From the NCBI GenBank assembly GCA_046597375.1, contig JBKJKM010000150.1:1-31638 (forward strand): a stretch of DNA of 31,638 nt. The letters run 5' to 3'. Under the pieces are notes generated by a model that saw only the letters and a program-made list of their open reading frames with translations, did no database searches and had not been told where the DNA came from. The translations under genes were made by a program, and so were the position numbers. Source of the stretch: DATLED01 sp046597375. Its GTDB lineage: Bacteria > Actinomycetota > Acidimicrobiia > Acidimicrobiales > CADCTF01. This document shows positions 1 to 9,857 of the stretch, in pieces (positions within the stretch are counted from its first letter, which is position 1; each line of letters opens with the position of its first letter).

Positions 1-2
1 CG

Positions 3-266
3 AAGACACCCGAGGAGCCGAAGAACCCCCCGCCCGCTCCGGAGACCGAGGTCCAAGCGACAACGACTCCCGTCGAGGTGACGCCGGCACCGGTCGTCGG
101 GGCTCAGGTCCTCGGGGCGACATTCACCGCAGCCCCCGTCTCGCCCGCCGAGCTCCCCCGCACCGGCAGCCAAAGCGGCCTGCTGGCACTGGCCGGCGTC
201 GCCTTCATCAGCCTCGGGGGTCTCCTGGTAGCCCTGACCGGCCGCCCGTCGACCCGCCAGACCTGA
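3..266 (+). CDS. LPXTG cell-wall-anchored surface protein, C-terminal part
   Basis: Only the last 87 codons are in the window; the reading frame is open from base 3 and the true start lies upstream. What is visible is a Pro/Glu/Thr-rich stalk, then the sortase motif LPRTG (bases about 153-167), a hydrophobic stretch of about 18 residues (GLLALAGVAFISLGGLLVAL) and a short basic tail ending RPSTRQT. This is the standard cell wall sorting signal: sortase cleaves between Thr and Gly and links the protein to peptidoglycan, so the missing N-terminal part should be secreted. A GTG at 78 could start a 62-residue ORF, but the same composition continues upstream, so it is probably internal. A strong hairpin follows. 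The nature of the ectodomain cannot be told. Confidence 0.8.
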   Translation, partial: KTPEEPKNPPPAPETEVQATTTPVEVTPAPVVGAQVLGATFTAAPVSPAELPRTGSQSGLLALAGVAFISLGGLLVALTGRPSTRQT

Positions 267-290
267 GCGGACAATTCATCGAGGAACAAC

Positions 291-318
291 GAGGGGCGGG
301 CCGTGCGGCCCGCCCCTC
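291..318. terminator. Bidirectional hairpin terminator between the LPXTG gene and rpmB
   Basis: A perfect 12-bp GC-rich inverted repeat (291-302 with 307-318) with a 4-base loop lies between two convergent stop codons. There is no clear U-tract on either side, as is common for high-GC actinobacterial terminators, so termination is inferred from structure and position. Confidence 0.8.
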
Positions 319-346
319 CTGCGTTCTCTGGTTCGTCAGCGATGGA

Positions 347-541
347 TCAGCTGACGCGCTTGACGACCTTGCCCGCCTTGATGCACGACGTGCAGGCGTT
401 GACCCGCTTCGGCGCACCGTTGACGACCGCGCGGATGCGTTGGATGTTCGGGTTCCAGCGTCGCTTGGTGCGACGATGGCTGTGACTGATGCTCATGCCG
501 AAGGAGGGATGCTTGCCGCATACCTCACAAACCGAAGCCAT
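347..541 (-). CDS. rpmB: 50S ribosomal protein L28 (bL28)
   Basis: A 64-residue protein beginning MASVCEVCGK, with the L28 core HSHRRTKRRWNPNIQ and the ending CTSCIKAGKV. Two CxxC pairs (near residues 5-8 and 51-54) make it the zinc-binding C+ form. It is a large-subunit protein. The start is set at 541 rather than at 550 because an AGAGG ribosome binding site lies 8 bases before it and homologues begin at this Met. It is divergent from fakA with 61 bases between the starts, the usual actinobacterial arrangement. Confidence 0.97.
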   Translation of the reverse strand: MASVCEVCGKHPSFGMSISHSHRRTKRRWNPNIQRIRAVVNGAPKRVNACTSCIKAGKVVKRVS

Positions 542-583
542 GACGCGCACCTCTGACGAAGGGACCTACGGGGGGACCTGGCA

Positions 584-593
584 AGGTTAGCAT
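584..593. promoter_or_regulatory. Overlapping divergent -10 boxes for rpmB and fakA
   Basis: On the minus strand TAACCT (584-589) lies 42 bases before the rpmB start, which leaves a short leader with a Shine-Dalgarno. On the plus strand TAGCAT (588-593) lies 9 bases before the fakA ATG, suggesting a leaderless or nearly leaderless mRNA. The two hexamers share two bases, so transcription in one direction should compete with the other. No -35 element is obvious. Confidence 0.5.
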
Positions 594-602
594 CACCTCC
601 CC

Positions 603-2246
603 ATGGACACCCTCGAGCGGCTCGACGCGGACCAGCTCAAGGCCATCGTTTCCGGCTATCGCGATGCCCTCCGCAACCACCAAGAGGCGCTGAACCGGCT
701 CAACGTGTACCCCGTCCCGGACGGCGACACGGGGACGAACATGGCGCTGACCCTCGAGTCGGTGGTGGCCGAGCTGGAGTCGGCCCACGGCATGACGGCC
801 GTGTGTAAGGCCATCAGCCACGGGTCGCTCATGGGAGCGCGGGGCAACTCCGGTGTCATCCTCAGTCAGATTCTCCGCGGGATCGCGTCGGCCTTCGACG
901 CCGCCGGCGATGCCGGCGATGGTGCGGCGGTCGGACGGGCCCTGTCCGAGGCGGCCGTCGCCGCCTACGCCGCCGTGATGCGACCCGTCGAGGGCACCAT
1001 CCTCACCGTCGCCAAGGCGGCCGGCGATGCTGCTTCGGCCGCCGGCGAACGATTGGTCACGGTCCTCGAAGCGGCCCAGGAAGCCGGCGCCGACGCCCTG
1101 GCTCGCACGCCCGACCTGTTGCCCGTGCTGAAGCAGGCCGGCGTCGTCGACGCCGGCGGAGCCGGCTACCTGTTGCTGCTCGACGTGTTCCTCTCGATCG
1201 TCGACGGCCGGGCCGTGCCGTCGCCGCCGGCCCCGACCGGTGCCGCGCCGGAGATCCGCGCCGAGGTCGACGCTGCCCATGCGTCCGCCGAGGGCGGCGA
1301 CGTTGCCGGGCTGCGCTACGAGGTCATGTACTTCCTCGAAGCGCCGGACGACACCATTCCGCAGTTCAAGGAGGTGTGGGCCTCGATCGGCGACTCCATC
1401 GTCGTGGTGGGCGGTGACGGCATCTGGAATTGCCACATCCACACCGATGACATCGGCGCCTCGATCGAGGCCGCACTCGACTGTGGTCGGCCCAAGCGCA
1501 TCCGCGTCACCGACCTGTTGGAGCAGGTCGAGGAGGAGCGCTGGGTGCGCGACGCTGAGGAATCGTCCGACGGCGAAGTTCGTGAGCCGGTGCCCTGCGC
1601 CGTCGTGGCCGTGGCGACCGGCGAGGGCATCCGCCGCATCTTCCGATCCATGGGTGTCCAACAGATCGTGGCCGGCGGCCAGTCGATGAACCCCTCCACC
1701 GCCCAGATCCTCGACGCCGTCGAGGCGGCGCCGGCCGATGAGGTCGTGATCCTGCCGAACAACAAGAACATCATCCCGGTCGCTGAGCAGGTGGCGCCGC
1801 TCACCTCGAAGTCTGTGCGCGTGATCCGCACGACCGGGATCGCCGAGGGCTTCGGCGCCCTCCTTGGCTACGACCCCCAGGCGACGGTGGAGGAGAACGC
1901 GTCAACGATGGCCGACGCCGCTGGTCGTGTCGTCAGTGGCGAGATCACGCGCGCCGTCCGCGACTCTTCGACCGATGCCGGGCCGGTCGCCGAGGGCGAC
2001 CACCTCGGTCTCACCGGGTCGAAGATCACCGTCGTCGAGCCGACATTGGCCGGGGCGGCGACGGCGCTGCTCGACCAGTTGGTGCACGCCGACGCCGAGA
2101 TCGTCACCATCATCGAAGGCGAGGGTGCGTCGGCCGCCATCACGCGGCAGCTGACCGAGTGGTTGGCCGCGGCCCACCCACGCGCGGCAGCCGAGGTGCA
2201 CCACGGCGGCCAGCCGCTGTACCCCTACTTGTTCAGCGTCGAGTAG
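603..2246 (+). CDS. fakA: FakA/YloV-type DhaL-domain fatty acid kinase
   Basis: 547 residues, the usual size for FakA. The N-terminal DhaL (DAK2) nucleotide-binding domain spans about residues 10-200 and carries NVYPVPDGDTGTNM, whose Asp40 and Asp42 belong to the Mg-ATP site, and the SLMGARGNSGVILSQ segment. The middle and C-terminal domains follow, with NCHIHTDD near 277 and the conserved GGQSMNPST and LPNNKNI segments. In Firmicutes FakA phosphorylates fatty acids bound to FakB to make acyl phosphates, which feed PlsY/PlsX-type phospholipid synthesis; the actinobacterial role is inferred. No FakB (DegV) gene is in the window. No Shine-Dalgarno is visible; a TAGCAT -10 box sits 9 bases upstream. 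Position between rpmB and recG is conserved in actinobacteria. Confidence 0.9.
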   Translation: MDTLERLDADQLKAIVSGYRDALRNHQEALNRLNVYPVPDGDTGTNMALTLESVVAELESAHGMTAVCKAISHGSLMGARGNSGVILSQILRGIASAFDAAGDAGDGAAVGRALSEAAVAAYAAVMRPVEGTILTVAKAAGDAASAAGERLVTVLEAAQEAGADALARTPDLLPVLKQAGVVDAGGAGYLLLLDVFLSIVDGRAVPSPPAPTGAAPEIRAEVDAAHASAEGGDVAGLRYEVMYFLEAPDDTIPQFKEVWASIGDSIVVVGGDGIWNCHIHTDDIGASIEAALDCGRPKRIRVTDLLEQVEEERWVRDAEESSDGEVREPVPCAVVAVATGEGIRRIFRSMGVQQIVAGGQSMNPSTAQILDAVEAAPADEVVILPNNKNIIPVAEQVAPLTSKSVRVIRTTGIAEGFGALLGYDPQATVEENASTMADAAGRVVSGEITRAVRDSSTDAGPVAEGDHLGLTGSKITVVEPTLAGAATALLDQLVHADAEIVTIIEGEGASAAITRQLTEWLAAAHPRAAAEVHHGGQPLYPYLFSVE

Positions 2247-2294
2247 CCCGAACCAGGCGCGTTGCGGTTGCCCGAACCAGGCGCGTTGCGGTTG
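2247..2294 (+). repeat. Perfect 24-bp tandem duplication after fakA
   Basis: The unit starting CCCGAACCAGGCGCGTTGC occurs at 2247-2270 and again at 2271-2294 with no mismatch, beginning at the base after the fakA stop codon. It is too short and too few in copy number to be a CRISPR array. Confidence 0.9.
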
Positions 2295-2350
2295 CCCTTC
2301 CGGTGCCCCGATGGTGTTGTCGTTGCCTTTGCGGCCGCCCCAAGGGCAAC
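2291..2350. terminator. Inverted repeat between convergent fakA and rhomboid gene
   Basis: GTTGCCCTT at 2291-2299 is exactly complementary to AAGGGCAAC at 2342-2350. The 42-base loop is long for an intrinsic terminator, but the element lies between two convergent genes and is the only strong structure there. Function is inferred. Confidence 0.4.
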
Positions 2351-2362
2351 GCCAACGCGACG

Positions 2363-3208
2363 TCAGCGGGCCAGCAGGCCGGGTTCGAGGCCGGTGACGA
2401 TGAAGGCCGTGACGGCCAGGACGGCGACCAGGGCGAGCGCCGACACCCAGGCCGGCCGGAACCGGGCCGGCAACGTCGAGCACAGGGCGTAGAGGACACC
2501 GGCTGCGAACCCGCCGGCGTGGGCGGCCAAGGAGATGTTGGGCACGGCGACCCCGATCACGAGGTTGATCACGAGGATGCCGACCAGCTGCTGGGAGGGC
2601 TGGCCGGCGCGAACCGTCCGCACCAGAGCGACACCGAGGAGGCCGAACACGCCGCCCGACGCGCCGGCTACCTGGGCCAGAGGAGAGTGGAAGACAAAGG
2701 CAGCCGCCCCACCGGCGAGGCCGGTGGCGAGAAACAGGGCAACCGTCCGGATGGGCCCCTCCTGGCGCTCGACCTCCAGCCCATAGATCCACACGGCCAC
2801 CATGTTCATCAGGAGGTGGAAGAACCCGAAGTGCAGGAACATCGAAGTCACCAGCCGGTACCACTCGCCGTCGGCCACGAGGAAGCCGACCATCGCATAC
2901 CGGGACTCCATCCCGTCGAGCCACCCGGGGAGCTGCAGCGACACGACGGCGTCGAGCGACTGCAGGAGGAAGCCGGCGACGCACAACGTGACGATCAGCG
3001 CCACGCCCGGCCCGGAGTTGCGTTGCCGGTGGACGTCGATGAGGCGCATCGACTTCTGTCCGTCCTTCAGACACTGCAGGCAGTGGGAGCCGACGGGGGC
3101 GGGACGGAGGCAGTCGGGGCACGCCGACTGCCCGCAGCGTGTGCATCGCAGGCCCGTCTCGCGGTCCTTGTGCCGGTAACAGCTGCGGGCTCCCTGGTCG
3201 ACCTCCAT
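2363..3208 (-). CDS. Rhomboid family intramembrane serine protease with N-terminal zinc ribbon
   Basis: 281 residues. Residues 10-46 form a cysteine-rich zinc ribbon (CYRHKDRETGLRC, CxxC, CPDC, CLQC), the form common in actinobacterial rhomboids. Six or so membrane helices follow. The catalytic motif GASG gives nucleophile Ser184, the partner His230 lies in AAHAGG, and the HxxxN oxyanion motif is at 131-135. It should cleave transmembrane proteins within the membrane; the substrate is unknown. The start at 3208 was chosen because homologues begin just before CYRH and a GGAGG lies upstream, though only 2 bases before the ATG; an ATG at 3235 is the alternative. It is transcribed against fakA and recG, and its start lies 43 bases from that of recG. 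Confidence 0.9.
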   Translation of the reverse strand: MEVDQGARSCYRHKDRETGLRCTRCGQSACPDCLRPAPVGSHCLQCLKDGQKSMRLIDVHRQRNSGPGVALIVTLCVAGFLLQSLDAVVSLQLPGWLDGMESRYAMVGFLVADGEWYRLVTSMFLHFGFFHLLMNMVAVWIYGLEVERQEGPIRTVALFLATGLAGGAAAFVFHSPLAQVAGASGGVFGLLGVALVRTVRAGQPSQQLVGILVINLVIGVAVPNISLAAHAGGFAAGVLYALCSTLPARFRPAWVSALALVAVLAVTAFIVTGLEPGLLAR

Positions 3209-3238
3209 AGCCTCCAGAGCTACCACGCCGGCCATCGG

Positions 3239-3244
3239 TAGATT
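3239..3244 (+). promoter_or_regulatory. Putative leaderless -10 box of recG
   Basis: TAGATT lies 7 bases before the recG ATG, and there is no Shine-Dalgarno. Spacing fits a transcript starting at or next to the start codon. Confidence 0.5.
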
Positions 3245-3251
3245 CGCCAGG

Positions 3252-5377
<2,126 letters not shown>

Positions 5378-5381
<4 letters not shown>

Positions 5382-6745
5382 GCCACTTCGTAGACCGGCA
5401 CCGGGGCCGCGAAGCCCTTCAAGGCCACGTCGGCCAGAGGTCGCGTCGGAATGGCACCAGAGACGGCTAGGTGCACGCGCCGGTCGACGAGGATTTGGCG
5501 CGGCTTCGCCTCGTCGCAAAGGCGTGAAGCGAGGTTGACGACGGTGCCGAGCGGCGTGTAGTCGTGGCGGCCCTCGAACCCGATGACGCCGAGGGTTGCG
5601 TGCCCGACGGCGATGCCAATCCCGTATCCCAGTTGGTAGCCCCGACGCTGCCAGTCCTCCTGCAGTTCGTCCATCGGATCACGAAGGCCGAGCGCCATCT
5701 CTACCGCTCGGGCTGCCGGACGATCGCAGGGGTTGGGATCGTTGAGATAGGCCATGATTCCGTCGCCGGCGAAGGCTCCGACGGTGGCTTCGTACTTGTG
5801 GACCTGGTTGCCGATGACCTCGTAGTAAGCGTTCAGCACTTCGACGACCTCTTCAGGTTCGACCTGGGCTGAAAAGGCGGTGAAACCTCGGAGGTCGCAG
5901 AAGAACACAGCGATCTCGCGCCGATGGGCGACGAGGAACGCGTCGCTGCCCGAAGACACCACGGCGTCTGCGACGTGAGGGGAGAGGAACCGGCGGAGCC
6001 GACTCAGTCGCTCGAGTTCGTCGACCTGCTCGAGAACGCGCGCCTCGAGCGAGAGGTTGACCTCGGCCAACGCCCGACGGGCGTCGAACTCGGCTTTGGC
6101 GGCACGGGCGGCCTCGTCGACAACGCCGCCGATGAGGATGCCGGCGGCAGACAGCACGGCGAGGAGGAACAACCATTGGGAGGGAGCGGCGATCACATCG
6201 TCGGTGATGGACAAGAACAGCGCGTGGCCGAGACCGATGGCGGCCAGCAATGCCAGCGCGATGGTCCGGACAAGCAGCCAGAACCCGAAGATGAGCGGCA
6301 GGACGTAGACGACGCTGCCGACGGCCCCGACCTTGAAGCCGACGAAATAGAGCACGACCGGGATTACGGCCGCCGACCCGAAGAGCACGACGAGCGTCGT
6401 GCCCGCAGCGATCCGTTCCACCGTGAGATCCGAGGCGATACGGACGATCAGCCAGATGAGCGCGCCGACCAAGACGATGAAGAGTCCGGAGAGGAGGTAG
6501 AGGCCAGGAAAGGCGACGGCATCGGGTGCGGTGAAGCGGATCTGCAGCACGCTGGCGCCGCTCACCAGATAGAGCAGGGCGGAGACGCGACCAACCCGTC
6601 GGAAATCGGCCGTGGCGAGCGGTCGGACGCCAAGTCGAGCGCGGCCCTCGACCGGCGGTGACTCCGACCTGCCGATGCTCCACGCTCCCGCCACGATTCC
6701 CCCGCCGCTCCCGCTCCGTGCGCAGAGGGCGCCAGAGGGCGTCAC
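5378..6745 (-). CDS. Membrane-anchored class III adenylate/guanylate cyclase
   Basis: 455 residues from a GTG start supported by an AGAGGA ribosome binding site 9 bases upstream. Five to six hydrophobic helices occupy about residues 53-210, a short helical linker covers 212-250, and a class III cyclase homology domain covers about 272-455. Metal-binding Asp284 (FFCDLRGF) and Asp328 (FAGDGIM) and the transition-state pair Asn404/Arg408 (NLASR) are present, so it is probably active. Thr397 (DYTPLG) replaces the usual adenine-selecting Asp, the class IIIb feature. The usual substrate-selecting Lys (as in DKFIGD) is Ala324 here (VGAFAGD), so nucleotide choice is uncertain. It is divergent from the nucleotidyltransferase gene. 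The signal sensed by the membrane region is unknown. Confidence 0.88.
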
Positions 6746-6826
6746 CCTAAGCGTTCCTCTTGGCGACGAGTGTCACCGTCCGAGCCATCCACGTCCGCCC
6801 CGTTGGCCGGGCGTCATGCTGTGCGG

Positions 6827-7609
6827 ATGAAGGGACTCGCGGGGGTGGTGCTCGCCGCCGGGCTCGGGACGCGGCTGCGGCCGTTGACCGACCTGCTTCC
6901 CAAGGCGCTGTGCCCGGTGGCCAACGTGCCGCTCCTCGACGGGGCCCTCGCTCGGATCGGCGAGGTGACGGACGCGGTCGCCGTCAACGCCCACCACCAT
7001 CGCGAGCAGATGGAGCGACACCTCGACGGACGCGCCGTCCACCTCTCGATCGAGGAGGGCGAGGCCCTCGGGACGGCGGGGGCGCTCGGTCGCCTGCGCG
7101 CCTGGATCGACGGCCGCCCCACCGTCCTCCACAACGCGGATGCTTGGCACACCGCCGATCTCGCCCCGTTCGTCGAAGGGTGGGACGGCGAGTGCGTACG
7201 ACTCCTGACGGTCCCGGCGGTCGACGGAGGCACCGGTGACTTCGATGGGCGCACCTACGCCGGCGTGGCCCTCCTCCCGTGGCGGGACGTGGCGCCGCTC
7301 GAGGAGACACCCAGCGGGCTTTGGGAGGTGTCGTGGCGCCAGGCTCACGCCGAGGGGCGGGTCGAGGCCTTCGATCACGCAGGTGCCTGGTTCGACACGG
7401 GGACGCCGGCGACCTACCTCGCCGCCAATCTGGCGGCCAACGGCGGGGAGAGCGTCGTGGCGACCGACGCCGACGTGGACCCGACGGCCGTGCTGACCCG
7501 CAGCCTGGTCTGGCCGGGCGGCGTCGTCGCCGCGGGAGAGGTGCTGGTCGAGCAGATCCGTGCCCCTGGCCCCCTGACGGTCGCAGCGACCCAGGGAGGC
7601 AGACCGTGA
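6827..7609 (+). CDS. NDP-sugar pyrophosphorylase (nucleotidyltransferase)
   Basis: 260 residues from ATG 6827. The N-terminus carries the sugar-1-phosphate nucleotidyltransferase signature LAAGLGTRLRPLT-----PKAL (about residues 9-27), followed by EALGTAGAL and a metal-binding Asp in LHNADAW. It should transfer NMP from an NTP to a sugar phosphate, like mannose-1-phosphate guanylyltransferase or a MurNAc-1-P uridylyltransferase; the exact sugar cannot be read from the sequence. There is a short C-terminal extension with VDPTAVLTRSLVWPG, like the start of a left-handed helix. An upstream GTG at 6770 is possible, but homologues start at MKG. Its stop overlaps the NUDIX start in GTGA. Confidence 0.85.
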   Translation: MKGLAGVVLAAGLGTRLRPLTDLLPKALCPVANVPLLDGALARIGEVTDAVAVNAHHHREQMERHLDGRAVHLSIEEGEALGTAGALGRLRAWIDGRPTVLHNADAWHTADLAPFVEGWDGECVRLLTVPAVDGGTGDFDGRTYAGVALLPWRDVAPLEETPSGLWEVSWRQAHAEGRVEAFDHAGAWFDTGTPATYLAANLAANGGESVVATDADVDPTAVLTRSLVWPGGVVAAGEVLVEQIRAPGPLTVAATQGGRP

Positions 7610-8082
7610 TCGCGCTCCTCCGGGTGGCCGACATCCTCCGCCGGCTCGTCTGGCGAGCGTTCGGGCCACGCACGGTCGGCATCCGCGGGCTCGTGGCCGA
7701 CGAGGAGGGGCGCGTGCTCCTCGTCCGTCACAGCTATGGCCGGCCGGCGTGGCACCTGCCAGGCGGCGGCGTCAAGCGCCGCGAGTCACTACGGGCGGCG
7801 CTCGAACGCGAGCTCCGCGAGGAGGTGGACGTCACCATCACCGGGCCCGTCCGCCTGCTCGGCACGTACTCCAGTCTGGGAGAAGGGAAGAGCGATCACA
7901 TCAGCGTGTTCGTGGTCGAGCACTGGCGCCGCACGAGGACCGCGCACGAGGACGCCGAGATCGCCGCCACGGGATTCTTCGCTCTCGATGGCCTGCCCGA
8001 GGCCGCTTCGCCCGGCACTCGCCGCCGTCTCGCCGAGTGGGCGAACGGCGCGAACCGGAACGAAGCGTCCTTCGACTGGTGA
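7606..8082 (+). CDS. NUDIX hydrolase
   Basis: 158 residues. The Nudix box spans GGVKRRESLRAALERELR followed by EEVDV, matching Gx5Ex7REUxEExGU except that the last Gly is Asp. It should hydrolyse a nucleoside diphosphate linked to another group; the substrate is unknown. The GTG start at 7606 overlaps the stop of the preceding nucleotidyltransferase by 4 bases and has GGGAGG about 7 bases upstream, so the pair is probably translationally coupled. Pairing suggests a role in nucleotide-sugar turnover, which is inference. Confidence 0.85.
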   Translation: MIALLRVADILRRLVWRAFGPRTVGIRGLVADEEGRVLLVRHSYGRPAWHLPGGGVKRRESLRAALERELREEVDVTITGPVRLLGTYSSLGEGKSDHISVFVVEHWRRTRTAHEDAEIAATGFFALDGLPEAASPGTRRRLAEWANGANRNEASFDW

Positions 8083-8089
8083 TTGGGGC

Positions 8090-8095
8090 TACGGT
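8090..8095 (+). promoter_or_regulatory. Putative leaderless -10 box of the amino acid transporter operon
   Basis: TACGGT lies exactly 9 bases before the ATG at 8105 in the 22-base gap after the NUDIX gene. No Shine-Dalgarno is seen. Confidence 0.45.
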
Positions 8096-8104
8096 CGCCC
8101 ACGA

Positions 8105-8851
8105 ATGACCGATGCGCCGCTCGTCGTGCTCGACAATGTCAACAAGTGGTTCGGCGACCTGCACGTCTTGCGTGACATCGATCTGACGGTCGACAAGGGC
8201 GAAGTCATCGTCGTGATCGGCCCGTCGGGCTCCGGCAAGTCGACGCTCTGTCGGGCGATCAACCGCCTCGAGCCGATCCAGGGCGGCACCATCACGATCG
8301 ATGGCGTGGCCCTCCCCGAGGAAGGCAAAGCGTTGGCCCGGCTCCGGGCCGACGTCGGCATGGTCTTCCAGTCGTTCAATCTCTTCGCCCACAAGACCAT
8401 CCTGTCGAACGTGACGCTCGGACCGATCAAGGTGCGCAAGCGCTCGAAGGCCGAAGCCGAGGCTGCGGGTATGGCGCTCCTCGAGCGCGTGGGCATCGCC
8501 GACAAGGCTGGCCGCCATCCCGCGGAACTGTCCGGCGGGCAACAGCAGCGGGCCGCCATCGCCCGGGCCTTGGCCATGGACCCCAAGGTCCTCCTCTTCG
8601 ACGAGCCGACCTCGGCCCTCGACCCGGAGATGATCAAGGAGGTCCTCGACGTGATGCTCGAGCTGGCTGAGGAGGACGGCACCACGATGATCGTCGTCAC
8701 CCATGAGATGGGCTTCGCCCGCTCCGCCGCGCGTCGCGTCGTCTTCATGGACGAGGGTGCCATCGTCGAGGTGTCGACGCCTCAGACCTTCTTCTCCAAC
8801 CCGGAGAGCGATCGCGCCCGCGACTTCCTCTCCAAAATCCTGGCGCACTGA
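8105..8851 (+). CDS. Polar amino acid ABC transporter, ATP-binding protein (GlnQ/GluA type)
   Basis: 248 residues. Walker A is GPSGSGKST, the Q-loop is VFQSFNLF, the signature is LSGGQQQRAAIARAL, Walker B is VLLFDEPTSALDPE, and the switch His lies in VVTHEMGFA. All match the PAAT family ATPases closely. It would power uptake of a polar amino acid such as glutamate or glutamine as a dimer at the inner face of the membrane. It is the first gene of a four-gene operon with the binding protein and two permeases. Confidence 0.95.
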   Translation: MTDAPLVVLDNVNKWFGDLHVLRDIDLTVDKGEVIVVIGPSGSGKSTLCRAINRLEPIQGGTITIDGVALPEEGKALARLRADVGMVFQSFNLFAHKTILSNVTLGPIKVRKRSKAEAEAAGMALLERVGIADKAGRHPAELSGGQQQRAAIARALAMDPKVLLFDEPTSALDPEMIKEVLDVMLELAEEDGTTMIVVTHEMGFARSAARRVVFMDEGAIVEVSTPQTFFSNPESDRARDFLSKILAH

Positions 8852-8864
8852 AAGGACATTGCCC

Positions 8865-9857
8865 ATGAAGCAACACACCCGTTGGTTGGCCGTACTCCTG
8901 ATGGTGCTGGCGTTGGTCGCCGGCGCCTGCGGGAGTGACGACGACCCTGCAGTCGACGCCGGTGACGACACCGGCGACGACACGACCGAGACCACCGTCG
9001 ACGCCGATGCACCTCCGAAGTTCGCCGCTGGCACGACCATGGCGACGCTGCAGGCGAAGGGCAAGATCGTCGTCGGCACCAAGTTCGATCAGCCGCTGTT
9101 CGGACTGAAGAACCCGGTCTCCAATGAGGTCGAGGGCTTCGACGTCGAGATGGCCAAGATCATCGCCGCCGCCATCTTCGGTGGGAGCACCGACGACGTC
9201 GACTCGAAGATCGAGTTCGTGGAGACGGTCTCGAAGAATCGCGAGCCCTTCATCCAAGAAGCCAAAGTCGACTTCGTCGTCGCCACGTACACCATCAACG
9301 ACACCCGCAAGCAGGTCGTCGACTTCGCCGGGCCGTACTACGTCGCCGGCCAGGACATCATGGTGAAGGCCGACGACACCACCATTAAGAGCGTGACCGA
9401 CCTCAACGGCAAGAAGGTCTGCTCGGTGACCGGTTCGACGTCGATCAAGAACGTCGTCGAGAAGGCGACGACCGCCGACATCTCGACCAGTTTCGACAAG
9501 TACTCCCTGTGCGCCGAGGCGCTCACGGACGGCCGGGTGCAAGCGGTCACGACCGACGACATCATTCTGCTCGGCCTCATCAAGGACAACCCCGGCAAGT
9601 TCAAGCTGGTCAAGAGCACCTTCACCAAAGAGCCTTACGGCGTCGGCGTGAAGAAGGCCGACGACGCCTTCCGCACCTTCATCAACGACACCATCGAGAA
9701 GGCCTACAAGGACGGCAGCTGGAAGAAGGCCTTTGACGCCACCGTCGGACAATCGGGCGAGAAGGCCCCGACCCCGCCGCCCGTCGACCGCTACACGGTG
9801 ACCCCGCCCGCTCCGTCCACGACAGCGGCCGCACCGACGACGACGGCGAAGCCCTAA
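8865..9857 (+). CDS. Amino acid ABC transporter substrate-binding lipoprotein
   Basis: 330 residues. The signal peptide ends in the lipobox AGAC, giving a lipidated Cys22. An acidic Asp/Thr linker follows, then a type 3 solute-binding domain (about 45-300) with GKIVVGTKFDQPLFG, EGFDVEMAKIIA and DFVVATYTIN, as in GluB/GlnH. An AAAGGA ribosome binding site sits 8 bases before the ATG. The last 30 or so residues are a Pro/Thr/Ala-rich tail, unusual for this family. The stop TAA is followed at once, in the same frame, by the apparent first codon of the permease. It delivers an amino acid to the two permeases downstream. Confidence 0.95.
   Translation: MKQHTRWLAVLLMVLALVAGACGSDDDPAVDAGDDTGDDTTETTVDADAPPKFAAGTTMATLQAKGKIVVGTKFDQPLFGLKNPVSNEVEGFDVEMAKIIAAAIFGGSTDDVDSKIEFVETVSKNREPFIQEAKVDFVVATYTINDTRKQVVDFAGPYYVAGQDIMVKADDTTIKSVTDLNGKKVCSVTGSTSIKNVVEKATTADISTSFDKYSLCAEALTDGRVQAVTTDDIILLGLIKDNPGKFKLVKSTFTKEPYGVGVKKADDAFRTFINDTIEKAYKDGSWKKAFDATVGQSGEKAPTPPPVDRYTVTPPAPSTTAAAPTTTAKP

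Noticed and set aside
2247..2294. Possible start of a CRISPR or attachment site
   Set aside because: Only two directly abutting copies without spacers, and no cas, integrase or tRNA gene nearby.
7606..8082. Longer form of the NUDIX protein extending back to 7279
   Set aside because: The added part is an Arg/Gly-rich out-of-frame reading of the nucleotidyltransferase gene; GTG 7606 has a good ribosome binding site.
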